Assembly: GCF_002563895.1 (NCBI RefSeq) | Contig: NZ_PDJB01000001.1 | Span: 1,595,501 to 1,659,500 of the forward strand | Direction: 5' to 3' | Origin: Pseudomonas lurida | GTDB lineage: Bacteria > Pseudomonadota > Gammaproteobacteria > Pseudomonadales > Pseudomonadaceae | DNA length: 64,000 nucleotides | In this document: positions 1-8,817 of the stretch, piece after piece | How positions within the stretch are numbered: position 1 is the first letter of the stretch | Layout: each line of letters begins with the position of its first letter | Position numbers and translations under genes: made by a program | The notes under the pieces: model-generated | Told to the model about the DNA's origin: nothing | Databases searched by the model: none | Seen by the model: only the letters and a program-made list of their open reading frames with translations

Positions 1-767
1 TCCATGTCCAGGAAATGCCCGGTGGCCTGGATCGTGCTGAAGCTGCTGTTGGCCACATGCTGGCCAAACAGCTTGGCATCCTGGGCGCTGGTGTACTCGT
101 CCCATTCGCCGTTCAGGAACAACACCGGAATGTCGATCTGCCTCGCCGCCTTCAGGTAGCACAAGCGATCACTGTTCAGCACATGGCTGATGTGAAAGTG
201 CATCTGCCCATACTCATGCTCGGCCAGGCTGCTCACGTGCTTGTAGTTGAACCGCTTGAACAGCGACGGCAGGTGTTTGCCGAGGGTGCTGTTGACCAGA
301 TGGCCGACGCGGTCGCGATCGAGGTTGCCGAGGTAGTCGACGCCGCGTTCCAGGTAGTCGCGCATCGGTGCGTTGATCACCGGGGAGAAGGAGCTGATCA
401 CCGCTTTTTCCACACGACGAGGGCGGTGGGCGAGGGCGACCAGAGCCGCGGCGCCGCCCCAGGAAAAGGACAGTACATGTTCGGCGGCGAAGTGGTCGAT
501 GAGCTCCAGCAGGAGCTGGCCTTCGACTTCCTTCGTCAGCATCTGCTCATGGCGGTTATGGATTTTGGAACGGCCCGCGTAGGGCTGGTCGTACAAAACC
601 ACATTGAACTGCGGGTACAGGCTTTTCACGGTTTGGGCGAAAGACGCCGTGGTGGCCATGGAGCCGTTGACCAGGATGATGGTCTTTGCAGCAGCGTCCG
701 CGCGATAGAACTCCGTGTAAACCCGATATTGACCCTGTATATCCAACACAGCGATTTCTGGCCTCAT
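1..767 (-). CDS. phaG: (R)-3-hydroxydecanoyl-ACP:CoA transacylase PhaG, 3' end cut by window edge
   Basis: PhaG diverts 3-hydroxyacyl-ACP from fatty acid synthesis to CoA-linked precursors of medium-chain polyhydroxyalkanoate. Reading the minus strand from ATG at 767 gives a protein beginning MRPEIAVLDIQGQYRVYTEF, which matches my memory of P. putida PhaG. It is an alpha/beta hydrolase fold with the nucleophile-elbow region SFSWGGA and the stretch LGKHLPSLFKRFNYKHVSSL; the C-terminal GHFLDM lies at the edge. About 255 codons are visible of a family length near 295. An AGGAG ribosome site lies about 10 bases before the ATG. The related RhlA makes rhamnolipid precursors, but the N terminus fits PhaG better. 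Confidence 0.93.
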   Translation of the reverse strand, partial: MRPEIAVLDIQGQYRVYTEFYRADAAAKTIILVNGSMATTASFAQTVKSLYPQFNVVLYDQPYAGRSKIHNRHEQMLTKEVEGQLLLELIDHFAAEHVLSFSWGGAAALVALAHRPRRVEKAVISSFSPVINAPMRDYLERGVDYLGNLDRDRVGHLVNSTLGKHLPSLFKRFNYKHVSSLAEHEYGQMHFHISHVLNSDRLCYLKAARQIDIPVLFLNGEWDEYTSAQDAKLFGQHVANSSFSTIQATGHFLDM

Positions 768-1071
768 GTCGTAAGACTCCTGGCAAGCGGGTAGGGCGCG
801 CAGATCACTCTGCACGAGCTTTGTGACAGGTAGGCATACGCCTGGAAATGGAGGCCCATGTCGATCCGATGACGGCTGGCCGACGGGTGTTGTTATGGCG
901 GGCTGTTTGCCGGGGAGGCCCGAGGATCAAGCGCGGGCGGGGCAAGGTGTTTCTTGGAGGTTATAGGCGACTCGCCAGTCATATTTAAACTGGTGATCCT
1001 GATTCAAGCAGCAGAGCGGGCACCCCGCAAGGCGATGAAGCGGTTTTTTGCCATCACCGGCCGAACGGTCG
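768..1071. other. Intergenic region upstream of phaG
   Basis: A 304-base gap between the 3' end of the pseudouridine synthase gene and the start of phaG, both on the minus strand. It should contain the phaG promoter. No convincing -35/-10 pair, sigma-54 site or terminator with a T tract was found. An AT-rich patch around 975-995 is the only notable feature. Confidence 0.4.
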
Positions 1072-1764
1072 TCAGACCTGGCCGATCTCGTCGTCCGTCA
1101 ATGCCCGATACTGGCCCGGCGCGAGGGCCGCATCCAGCACCAAGGAACCCATGCGTTCGCGGTGCAGGCCAATCACCTTGTTATCAAAGTGCCCGAACAT
1201 GCGCTTCACCTGGTGATAGCGCCCTTCGATGATGCTCAACCGTGCGGTTCTCGCCCCGAGCAACACCAGCTCGGCGGGTTGGGTGGTGAGGTCTTCGAAG
1301 GCGAAATACAGGCCCTGCGCGAACGTCGCGGCGTAATGCGCGCCGATGTCCTGTTCGGTCTCCACGCGGTAGACCTTGGGCAATTTGGTCTGCGGCTGCG
1401 TCAGGCGCCGCGACCATTGGCCGTCGTTGGTGATCAGCATCAGGCCGGTGGTGTTGAAGTCCAGGCGACCGGCAATGTGCAATTCATCTTTGTCCGGCTC
1501 ATCGAGAAAGTCCAGCACGGTCGGGTGCTGTGGGTCCGCTGTGGCGCTCACACAACCCTTGGGCTTGTGCAGCATGAAGTAGCGCGCCGGTTTGCCCGCC
1601 TGCAGCACCTCATCGTCAACGCACACGCGGCTGAAAGCCCGCACCTCGTGATGGGGATCGCTGACCGCCACGCCATCGACCGACACACGCCGCTCAACCA
1701 GCAACAGGCGCACTTGCTTGCGATTAAAACGCGGCAGGTTGCTGAGGAAACGATCAACCCGCAT
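1072..1764 (-). CDS. rsuA: 16S rRNA pseudouridine synthase, RsuA family
   Basis: Converts uridine to pseudouridine in small-subunit rRNA (position 516 in E. coli RsuA). The 230-aa protein has an N-terminal S4-like RNA-binding domain (about residues 1-60, starting MRVDRFLSNL) and a catalytic domain with the motif GRLDFNTTGL, whose Asp102 is the expected nucleophile. The motif YHQVKRMF near residue 185 is also typical of the family. Length fits RsuA rather than the longer RluB type. Its ATG overlaps the stop of the upstream Cys-rich gene by one base, so the two are probably translationally coupled. RluE-type specificity cannot be excluded. Confidence 0.88.
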   Translation of the reverse strand: MRVDRFLSNLPRFNRKQVRLLLVERRVSVDGVAVSDPHHEVRAFSRVCVDDEVLQAGKPARYFMLHKPKGCVSATADPQHPTVLDFLDEPDKDELHIAGRLDFNTTGLMLITNDGQWSRRLTQPQTKLPKVYRVETEQDIGAHYAATFAQGLYFAFEDLTTQPAELVLLGARTARLSIIEGRYHQVKRMFGHFDNKVIGLHRERMGSLVLDAALAPGQYRALTDDEIGQV

Positions 1765-1976
1765 TACGTCGGCTCAACCCCGCGCAACTGTGCATCGACG
1801 TGGGCACAACGGGGGCACAGGCAGGCCTTGTTACGCAACGCGTCGGGCAGGGCCTGCAGCACTGCTGGGTCGAGGGTGACGCTGTAACACCAGCAGGCCT
1901 GGTCGGCCGTACGTGGGTCAGCCAGGGCGCAGTCGTTGCGGGCCCCGCAGGCGGGGCAGAGTGTTGGCGTGGTCAT
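1764..1976 (-). CDS. Small cysteine-rich CWC-type protein
   Basis: A 70-aa protein with four Cys pairs or near pairs: CPAC near the start, a CWC triplet at about residue 28, and CLCPRC near residue 55. This resembles the cysteine-rich CWC family, presumed zinc-binding and of unknown function. Its stop codon overlaps the start of the pseudouridine synthase gene by one base (TAATG), an arrangement common in gammaproteobacteria. A role in RNA modification is only suggested by this coupling. Confidence 0.75.
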   Translation of the reverse strand: MTTPTLCPACGARNDCALADPRTADQACWCYSVTLDPAVLQALPDALRNKACLCPRCAHVDAQLRGVEPT

Positions 1977-2060
1977 GGGCAGGTTCGGGCTGGATCGGAC
2001 AAGTTCCCGGAGAGTCCCGGTGTGACGTGTACGATACAGGGCCGACCCTGCCCAGGCTAC

Positions 2061-3683
2061 TTAGAGCTGGAACTTGCTGACCAGTACGTTAAATGACGTG
2101 GCCAGGCGCGACAGGTCCTGACTGGACGCGTTGGTCTGATGGGCGCCGGCGGCCGTTTGAGTGGACAGGTCCTGGATGTTCAACAGATTGCGGTCGACTT
2201 CGCGGGCCACCTGGGCCTGTTCTTCCGAGGCGGAGGCGATCACCAGGTTGCGTTCATTGATCTTCGCCACGCTGGCGGTGATCCGTTGCAACGCCTCGCC
2301 GGCATTCTGTGCCAGCGCCTGGGTATTGTTGGCCCAGCTCAGGCTCTTGTTCATGGCTGCGACCGCATCGTCGGCGCCGGTCTGCACCTCACCGATCATC
2401 TTCTCGATATCCACCGTGGATATCTGCGTACGGTGGGCCAGCGCCCGCACTTCATCGGCGACCACAGCAAAACCACGCCCTTGCTCGCCCGCACGGGCGG
2501 CTTCAATGGCCGCGTTGAGGGCCAGCAGGTTGGTCTGGTCGGCGATGCCACGGATCACATCGATAACCTTGCCGATCTCGCGCACTTGGCCGGCGAGGTC
2601 TGCAACCGATTGTGTGGAGTCGTTGATCTCGACCACCATCGAACTCATGCCGGACACGGCCTGTTCCACCTGTTGGCGGCCATCTTCGGCCTCGGTGGTG
2701 GCCTGGCGCGAGGCTTCAGAGGTCGAGACCGCGTTGCTGGCCACCTCGTCCACAGCGGCGGTCATCTGGTTGACGGCGGTGGCCGCTTGTTGGATCTCAT
2801 CATTCTGGCGGGTCAGGCCACGGCTGCTTTCATCGGTGACCGCGCTCAGTTCTTCGGCCGCCGACGCGAGTTGGTCGGAGGCGTTGGCGATTTCCAGCAG
2901 GGTGCTTTTCAGGCCGCCCTGCATATCCGACAGCGCCATCAGCAATTGCCCGGCTTCGTCGGTGCGTTCGGTGATGATGGCCTGGGTCAGGTCACCCTTG
3001 GCAATGCGCTGTGCGCTTTCGACCGCCTGAGCGATGGGGCGGGTGATCAAGCGGGTGATCAACACGCCAATGATGATCGCAATGAGGAAGGCCAGCACAA
3101 TGCCGCTGATCATCCACGTCAAGGCGCTGTTACGCAGCTCCTCGGCGGCGATCGTGCCTTCCTTGATCTGGCGGTTATTGGACTCGATCATCACGCGGAT
3201 CAGCTCGCGCGCCTGGCGGAAGAGTTCATTGTTGGTGGTGTTGAGCAGGGTGCGGGCCTGATCGCCCTGGCCACTGTCGAGCAGCGCCATGATGCGTTCG
3301 GAACTGCTGATATAGGTGGGCCAGATCTGGTCGAGTTTGTCGCCCGCCGCCCGTTCGTCATCTTCCAGTGGGGTTGCGCGATAGGTCGCGTAGGACGCCT
3401 GGCTGCGCTTGAGTTCCTGGGTGATGTCCTGGCGCACGCGGTCGCGATCCTGAGGGGAGACGTCGCCCTTGCTGGCATCCATCAAGCGGTACAGGCCGCG
3501 GTTATGGGCCACCAGGCCGTTGAGGGTGGCGGCCGTATTGCTGACCGACACCAAGTTGTTGGAGAACGTCAATTCCAGCGCCGTAGAGAGGCGAACCACC
3601 CCTTTGATCCCCAGCAGGCCGACCCCGAGGGTGACCAGCGCACACAACAGAAACGAGAGCAGCAGTTTGGTTGAAATTTTCAT
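2061..3683 (-). CDS. Methyl-accepting chemotaxis protein, 4-helix-bundle sensor
   Basis: A 540-aa transmembrane chemoreceptor feeding CheA/CheW. The order is: membrane segment at about 7-27, a periplasmic mostly helical sensor at 28-187 that resembles four-helix-bundle MCP domains, a second membrane segment at about 188-210, HAMP at 211-265, and the cytoplasmic signalling coiled coil to the end. The hairpin tip contains [20 protein letters not shown], the most conserved MCP motif. No C-terminal CheR/CheB-binding pentapeptide is seen. The ligand cannot be told from sequence. The signalling domain closely resembles that of the chemoreceptor fragment at 41374-42084. Confidence 0.93.
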   Translation of the reverse strand: MKISTKLLLSFLLCALVTLGVGLLGIKGVVRLSTALELTFSNNLVSVSNTAATLNGLVAHNRGLYRLMDASKGDVSPQDRDRVRQDITQELKRSQASYATYRATPLEDDERAAGDKLDQIWPTYISSSERIMALLDSGQGDQARTLLNTTNNELFRQARELIRVMIESNNRQIKEGTIAAEELRNSALTWMISGIVLAFLIAIIIGVLITRLITRPIAQAVESAQRIAKGDLTQAIITERTDEAGQLLMALSDMQGGLKSTLLEIANASDQLASAAEELSAVTDESSRGLTRQNDEIQQAATAVNQMTAAVDEVASNAVSTSEASRQATTEAEDGRQQVEQAVSGMSSMVVEINDSTQSVADLAGQVREIGKVIDVIRGIADQTNLLALNAAIEAARAGEQGRGFAVVADEVRALAHRTQISTVDIEKMIGEVQTGADDAVAAMNKSLSWANNTQALAQNAGEALQRITASVAKINERNLVIASASEEQAQVAREVDRNLLNIQDLSTQTAAGAHQTNASSQDLSRLATSFNVLVSKFQL

Positions 3684-3945
3684 CAGTCAAGTCCGGGCAG
3701 GGTAGCGAAGAGTGCACGCTAGGGCCTCCCTGGCACTATGCGATGCCATAGTGACATCATCGTAATCGACAAAGTTGCGAGCCTGGTGAATTTACTGAAT
3801 CGATAAAGCTGACGCAGATGTATCAAGCTGTTGCGAAAACGCACCAGATTCCGTTTTTGATGTCAGATGTTTCGTCATTCAGTGAAAGCTGAATGCCGCC
3901 CTCCCGCGTCGCTGGAGGCGCTCTTCCGCGGTCCAGGAGGCCGCC

Positions 3946-4311
3946 ATGTATCGACGACTGCTGCTCAGCGCTTTACTCGGTCTGACCCTTTCCGCGTGTG
4001 TGCCTTACTACGATGGAGGCCAGAGCTACTATCGGTCCGAGGTCTACACCTCACCGGCGCCGGTGTATTACTACGGCGGTGGCACGGCGTATCAGTACCG
4101 CCGTGACTACTACCCTGCACCGCGCTATTACGCGCCACAACCGCGTTACTACTCGGCTCCGCGTTACTATCAGCCGGCGCCGCGTTACTACGGTCCGCGC
4201 GCGGGTTACCGGCCTTACCCTAACCAGGGTTGGGGGGGCGGTAACCGTTGGGGCAATGGTGGTCACGGTCGCGGTGCCGACCATGGAGGTGGCCGCGGCG
4301 GTCATCGCTGA
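3946..4311 (+). CDS. Tyrosine-rich repeat lipoprotein
   Basis: A 121-aa predicted lipoprotein: basic start, hydrophobic stretch and a lipobox ending at Cys18 (LTLSAC). The mature part is low in complexity. First comes a Tyr/Pro/Arg region with about five PRYY-like repeats (residues 58-90), then a Gly/His/Arg tail. It is followed by a clear terminator. Proteins like this are annotated as hypothetical in pseudomonads. Possible roles in the envelope are a guess. Confidence 0.75.
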   Translation: MYRRLLLSALLGLTLSACVPYYDGGQSYYRSEVYTSPAPVYYYGGGTAYQYRRDYYPAPRYYAPQPRYYSAPRYYQPAPRYYGPRAGYRPYPNQGWGGGNRWGNGGHGRGADHGGGRGGHR

Positions 4312-4324
4312 CAGGCCTGCAGGC

Positions 4325-4352
4325 AAGCGGCGCATGAAACGCCGCTTTTTTA
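4325..4352 (+). terminator. Rho-independent terminator after the Tyr-rich lipoprotein
   Basis: An 8-bp stem AAGCGGCG/CGCCGCTT with a 7-base loop is followed by a T run. It lies 14 bases after the lipoprotein stop and ends before the convergent crotonase gene. Confidence 0.85.
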
Positions 4353-4362
4353 TGGGCAACCT

Positions 4363-5475
4363 TCAGTAATCGGACAGGTCGGCCAGGGGATGGCGACCCT
4401 CCCACGCTTTATTGAAATGCGCCTGCACCACCGCATCCGGAATCGAATTGATATCCGGCCAATGCCAATGCGGCGTCTGGTCCTTGTCGATCAACCGTGC
4501 GCGCACGCCTTCGCTGAATTCCGGATGACGGCAGCAATTGAGGCTCATGGTGTATTCCATCTGGAACACCTGGGCCAGGGACAGATGGCGGCCACGCTGG
4601 AGCTGTTCCCACACCAGGTGCGCGGTCAACGGGCAGCCTTCGCTGAGTGTCTTGCCGGCCCGGCTGAACAGCGGGTCGGCGTGCTCGCGCAATTGGCTCA
4701 ACGCGCGCCACGCACAGCGTACATCGCCCACGTCCAGCCATTCGTCGATCTGTGCCCGGCGTGGCAGCCATTGAGCCTGCGGTTGCTGATCGACGGCTTC
4801 CTGGGCCAGCGCCTTGAGCAGGCTGTTGAGTTGCATCGAGGTCTGTTCCTGCCAGTTCAGTTGCAGCAGGCCGTCGAGCAGTGCGTCCTGCTGATCGTCG
4901 CGCAGGAAGCGGTCTGCAAGGCCCAGGTCCAGGGCGTCACGGCCGTTGATATGGGCACCGGTCAGGCCCAGGAACAACCCGAGCTTGCCGGGTAGACGCG
5001 ACAGGAACCCGCTGGCGCCGACGTCCGGATACAGGCCGATGCTGATCTCGGGCATGGCCAACCGGCTGCTGGGTGTGACGATGCGTACCGCGGCACTTTG
5101 CAGCAAACCCATGCCACCCCCCAGCACGTAGCCGTGGCCCCAGCAAACCAGCGGTTTTGGGTAGGTGTGCAGGCGATAATCAAGGCGGTATTCCGCCGCA
5201 AAGAACTGCGCAGCCAAGGGCGGTGCCACGCCGGGGGTTTCCCGGCACGCTTGCGCCAGGCTGCGCACTTCACCCCCGGCGCAAAAGGCCTTGGCGCCGT
5301 TGCCGCGCAGCAGTACGCAGACGATGTTCGGATCCTTGGCCCAGGTGTCCAGGCGTTCGCCCAGGGCGAGGATCATCGGCAAGGAGAGGGCATTGAGGGA
5401 TTGTTCAGCGTCGAGGCTGGCGATGCCGAGGCGGGCACCGTCGCTGCCGGTCAGCTCTTCGAAGTGCAAGTTCAT
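4363..5475 (-). CDS. 3-hydroxyisobutyryl-CoA hydrolase-like protein, crotonase family
   Basis: A 370-aa enoyl-CoA hydratase/isomerase superfamily protein. Its length and long C-terminal helical domain fit 3-hydroxyisobutyryl-CoA hydrolase (valine catabolism) rather than a 260-aa hydratase. Visible motifs are the oxyanion loop AFCAGGEVRSL, GHGYVLGGGMGL and MPEISIGLYPDVG, which holds the expected catalytic Glu/Asp. The start chosen is ATG at 5475 (MNLHFEEL), since the 27 upstream in-frame residues look non-coding. In PAO1, as I recall, a crotonase gene lies close to ung, as here. Substrate specificity is inferred. Confidence 0.82.
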   Translation of the reverse strand: MNLHFEELTGSDGARLGIASLDAEQSLNALSLPMILALGERLDTWAKDPNIVCVLLRGNGAKAFCAGGEVRSLAQACRETPGVAPPLAAQFFAAEYRLDYRLHTYPKPLVCWGHGYVLGGGMGLLQSAAVRIVTPSSRLAMPEISIGLYPDVGASGFLSRLPGKLGLFLGLTGAHINGRDALDLGLADRFLRDDQQDALLDGLLQLNWQEQTSMQLNSLLKALAQEAVDQQPQAQWLPRRAQIDEWLDVGDVRCAWRALSQLREHADPLFSRAGKTLSEGCPLTAHLVWEQLQRGRHLSLAQVFQMEYTMSLNCCRHPEFSEGVRARLIDKDQTPHWHWPDINSIPDAVVQAHFNKAWEGRHPLADLSDY

Positions 5476-5611
5476 CGTGACCCCAATCGAGAAGGTGAAG
5501 GATGAGTATGATCGCTTCACAGGAAAGCGCCGGTGGTGTGTCAGATCAATTGACAAGCGGGGTCGGCTTTCCTAGGGTTCGCCTCACTCTTTTTGACAAG
5601 ACAATTGAACC

Positions 5612-6304
5612 ATGACCGAAGACGACCGTATCAAACTCGAACCCAGCTGGAAACACGCACTGCGGGATCAGTTCGAGCTGCCGTACATGGCGCAGTTGCG
5701 TGAGTTCCTGCGCCAGGAACATGCCGCCGGCAAAGAGATCTACCCGCCCGGCCCACTGATTTTCAACGCGCTCAACTCCACGCCGCTGGACAAGGTCAAA
5801 GTGGTGATCCTCGGCCAGGACCCTTACCACGGTCCCGGCCAGGCCCACGGCCTGTGCTTTTCGGTGCAACCCGGGGTGCCGGCGCCTCCGTCGCTGGTCA
5901 ATATCTACAAAGAGCTCAAGCGCGACCTGAACATCGACATCCCCAACCACGGCTACCTGCAAAGCTGGGCCGACCAGGGCGTGCTGATGCTCAACACCAC
6001 CATGACCGTCGAGCGTGCCAACGCCAACGCCCATGCGGGCAAGGGCTGGCAGTTCTTTACCGACCGGATTATCGAGGTGGTCAGCGAGCATCAGCCGCAC
6101 CTGGTGTTTTTGCTGTGGGGCGCGCATGCCCAAGGCAAGCAGAAATTGATCGATGCGACCAAGCATTTGGTGCTGACGTCGGTGCACCCGTCGCCGCTGT
6201 CGGCGTATCGCGGGTTCCTGGGCTGCGGGCACTTCAGCCGCACCAACAAGTTTCTCGAGCAGAATGGCGAAACGCCGATCGAGTGGCGGTTGCCGCCCGT
6301 CTAA
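5612..6304 (+). CDS. ung: Uracil-DNA glycosylase
   Basis: Removes uracil from DNA as the first step of base-excision repair. The 230-aa protein carries the family-1 UDG signature [18 protein letters not shown] with the catalytic Asp, and the second motif [11 protein letters not shown] near residue 190. Length is normal. It is divergent from the crotonase gene. Downstream begins the accessory block. Confidence 0.97.
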   Translation: MTEDDRIKLEPSWKHALRDQFELPYMAQLREFLRQEHAAGKEIYPPGPLIFNALNSTPLDKVKVVILGQDPYHGPGQAHGLCFSVQPGVPAPPSLVNIYKELKRDLNIDIPNHGYLQSWADQGVLMLNTTMTVERANANAHAGKGWQFFTDRIIEVVSEHQPHLVFLLWGAHAQGKQKLIDATKHLVLTSVHPSPLSAYRGFLGCGHFSRTNKFLEQNGETPIEWRLPPV

Positions 6305-6444
6305 TCAGCGGGATACCTGTTATATCCGACAGTATCCAGAGGGTCTACTTGCGCATTAAATGATTCACCTGGCCTTGTCGGTTGGGTGCACTCCCATCGG
6401 TGGTCAATGGCCGGTCATTGATCGATTGCCCAAGGAGAGTGGAC

Positions 6445-8454
6445 ATGCCCAAATACAAACCCTCGACCCCTATTCCTCGCATGCTGGACCAGCCCTGGGT
6501 CCCAGTGGCGCTGCCATTGCTGGCCGATGAAGTGGCCTACAAGATACATCGGTTGGACCAACTCGCCCCGTTGGCCGTGCAAGTCCCTACGCTTTGGTCA
6601 GGTGGGGAACTGCTCGATCCCGGCGAAGTGACACGCGTTACCTGGCTGTGGGATGGCGAGCAGGTCGATGAGAAGGAGTTGGTAGCCCCCTATGGAGAAA
6701 TCAATCTTCCGAATGTGGCAGGCGTCATACCGGCCATCCTTCTGGCGGTGCCCGGGCTGCACTCTTTGCAATACATAGTCGAGCTGGTGGAGGGTAACCC
6801 TACGGAGCCGTCCTTTCCGATCCAGATCGACGTGGACAAGGTTGCGCCCAATCAAGGGCAGCAAACCAACAAGTTGATATTTGACGCTTATATTGAAAGC
6901 AACGGCGTGACGGATGATTACTTGGCCGACCCCACCCACAATGACCAAGTCGTGGCAATCGTGCCGCCATGGCCCGATATGCGCCTGGAGGATCGCGTTG
7001 AAGGTAAGTTGACGCTGTTGCCGGCACTCCGCCGCCCGCTTTTACGCAGCGACGACATCGTGGCATCGGTTGAAATCACCCAGGCTCACAAAGACGGTGA
7101 TCCCATCGAACTGGTATTTGAAGGCGAAACGTTTCGCTCTCTGCTCAGTAATCGAGAGTACTCCGCACAGTACTTTTTGATCGACCGCGCCGGTTGGCAG
7201 GGGCCAGCGTCGCGGACGTTCGCAATATTGAATGCCCTCACACCCTCGCCCATTGAGTTTCGTGCGCCTGAGGTGCCACAAGCGTTCGGCGTGGGTGCGA
7301 ACGGGCGGATTGACCTGGAGGATGCCCGCGAAATCGGCGGCGTCTACATGAATATCCTGGAAATCACTGGCGCACTGGAGGGTGACGTGGTGACGCCTTC
7401 GTGGAACTTGATTACCCTTCCACAGATCATCGTGGGGCCCATTCAGGCCTGGCCAGTTCGTGTCGCGATCCCCTGGCCGATCCTGGCCCTAGGCGGTTTC
7501 GAGCTGGTGGGCGGGAGCATCCGGGCCAGCTACACCTGGCGACGAGACACCGGTATTGCGCGGCCATCCGTTGCCAGGTTCGTCCCCGTGGACCTCACCG
7601 CGGCAGGCGAACTTAACCCGGATAACCCCAATTACATGAATCCCCGGCTTTTGCGTCCAACGGTCAAGGGGTTGACGGGCGATGATGTGTTGACCCTTCT
7701 GGACCGAGATCGGCCCGCCGAGGTGGTGTTGGAGTTGGGCATTGACTTCACTGTGGGGGATTTGCTGGAGCTGATCTGGAATGACAACCCCACGCCGGTG
7801 GGTACCCACGCTGTCGCTATCGGTGAGAATCCGGGGGATTTGATCCGGTTCCAGATTCCCTGGGCGCTCATCGAGCCGATTGGCAATGGGCCGGTCAATC
7901 TCTTCTACCGCACGTTCAATGGCGTGAACCGCCAGCGTTCAAACAACAAAGTGGTGACCGTGGCGGTTTCGCCGATCATGGGGCTGAAGGCCAGCCAATA
8001 CCCCGACGTTAACTATGCCCCAGGACCCGACTCCGGGTTTATTGGTTGCAGGCTCGACCCTCATCCTTCCTTCGGTGTTCAGGTCTTTGTCCCGGGGGAC
8101 GATACGCGCCTGCAAGTCGGCGATGTGTTGCGATTGACCTGGGTGGGCTATGCCAGCCCCAATGGCAACCTCAGTCATGTGATCAGCGACTCTGAAGGCG
8201 TGTGGGAGTCACCGCCCTTGACCCTGGACTGGGTGCAAAACGGTTACCCGTTCACCGTGCCATTCGAGCCCTATGTGCTGTTGCCTGGGTTGGTCAAACC
8301 AGACGACTACGCCCATAAGCCTTCCCACGGCTCGGCCACTACGCGTTACGAGGTGATTCGAAGTGGGGTGCCCGTCGGCGAGTCGAATCGGAGCCTGGTG
8401 TTGGTCACGTTGATTCGCCCCAATGGTGCACCGCCCTGCATCGGGCCTGCCTGA
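6445..8454 (+). CDS. Large Ig-like repeat protein (paralogue 1), function unknown
   Basis: A 669-aa protein with no recognisable signal peptide or enzyme motif. It seems to consist of several beta-rich, Ig-like modules. Each contains a G-D-x-hydrophobic start (GDLLELIWND, GDVLRLTWVG) and a later IPWxxI stretch (IPWPILALGG, IPWALIEPIG). Modules of the same kind occur in the proteins at 8818-10749 and 13352-16954, so the three are paralogues. The C terminus has APPCIGPA, similar to the end of paralogue 2. The start at 6445 is chosen because AAGGAG lies 8 bases upstream. Adhesin, surface-protein or secreted-effector roles are possible; none is shown. Confidence 0.85.
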   Translation: MPKYKPSTPIPRMLDQPWVPVALPLLADEVAYKIHRLDQLAPLAVQVPTLWSGGELLDPGEVTRVTWLWDGEQVDEKELVAPYGEINLPNVAGVIPAILLAVPGLHSLQYIVELVEGNPTEPSFPIQIDVDKVAPNQGQQTNKLIFDAYIESNGVTDDYLADPTHNDQVVAIVPPWPDMRLEDRVEGKLTLLPALRRPLLRSDDIVASVEITQAHKDGDPIELVFEGETFRSLLSNREYSAQYFLIDRAGWQGPASRTFAILNALTPSPIEFRAPEVPQAFGVGANGRIDLEDAREIGGVYMNILEITGALEGDVVTPSWNLITLPQIIVGPIQAWPVRVAIPWPILALGGFELVGGSIRASYTWRRDTGIARPSVARFVPVDLTAAGELNPDNPNYMNPRLLRPTVKGLTGDDVLTLLDRDRPAEVVLELGIDFTVGDLLELIWNDNPTPVGTHAVAIGENPGDLIRFQIPWALIEPIGNGPVNLFYRTFNGVNRQRSNNKVVTVAVSPIMGLKASQYPDVNYAPGPDSGFIGCRLDPHPSFGVQVFVPGDDTRLQVGDVLRLTWVGYASPNGNLSHVISDSEGVWESPPLTLDWVQNGYPFTVPFEPYVLLPGLVKPDDYAHKPSHGSATTRYEVIRSGVPVGESNRSLVLVTLIRPNGAPPCIGPA

Positions 8455-8469
8455 GTCAGCGTTGAACGC

Positions 8470-8490
8470 GGAAGGGCGCAACGCCCTTCC
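8470..8490 (+). terminator. Hairpin after Ig-like paralogue 1
   Basis: A 9-bp perfect stem GGAAGGGCG/CGCCCTTCC with a CAA loop starts 16 bases after the stop codon. The following bases are only weakly T-rich, so termination may be partial. Confidence 0.45.
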
Positions 8491-8817
8491 CATTCATTGG
8501 CGCGCGGTTGCACGCACTTTCCAATAGAACCATTCGCGCTTTCAGCGCCTGGTCCATGCGCGCGGTTAGTGAAAAAAGGACGATTCACAGGCCTTTAGCT
8601 ATCGAATGCCTAGCAGCATATTTTTTGGCTTTTGACAAGTTGTGAGCATTGACAGTTACGCCGTGAATGAGGCCGCGGTTTAATCAGCTAACCGATGTCA
8701 GGTTGTAGTGATACCCGGGAATGAAAAACGCTCTCTCCAACAACAGGGTCGCAGGTCTGTGGGTGAAATGCCGTTGTCCGGTCCTGATCCGTCCATCGAT
8801 GCAAGGAGCTTAGGATC
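8491..8817. other. Intergenic region between Ig-like paralogues 1 and 2
   Basis: About 330 bases after the hairpin with no gene. A TTGACA at 8632 and another at 8649 are seen but have no good -10 partner. The ribosome site AAGGAG at 8803-8808 marks the start of the next gene. The gap and hairpin suggest paralogue 2 has its own promoter. Confidence 0.4.

Noticed and set aside
15..794. Plus-strand 259-codon frame at the left edge
   Set aside because: It is antisense to phaG, whose protein is recognisable.
2139..3674. 511-codon open frame antisense to the chemoreceptor
   Set aside because: Same shadow effect; the minus strand holds an unmistakable MCP.
8632..8660. TTGACA boxes as promoter of Ig-like paralogue 2
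   Set aside because: No acceptable -10 at 16-18 bases; left as unassigned.
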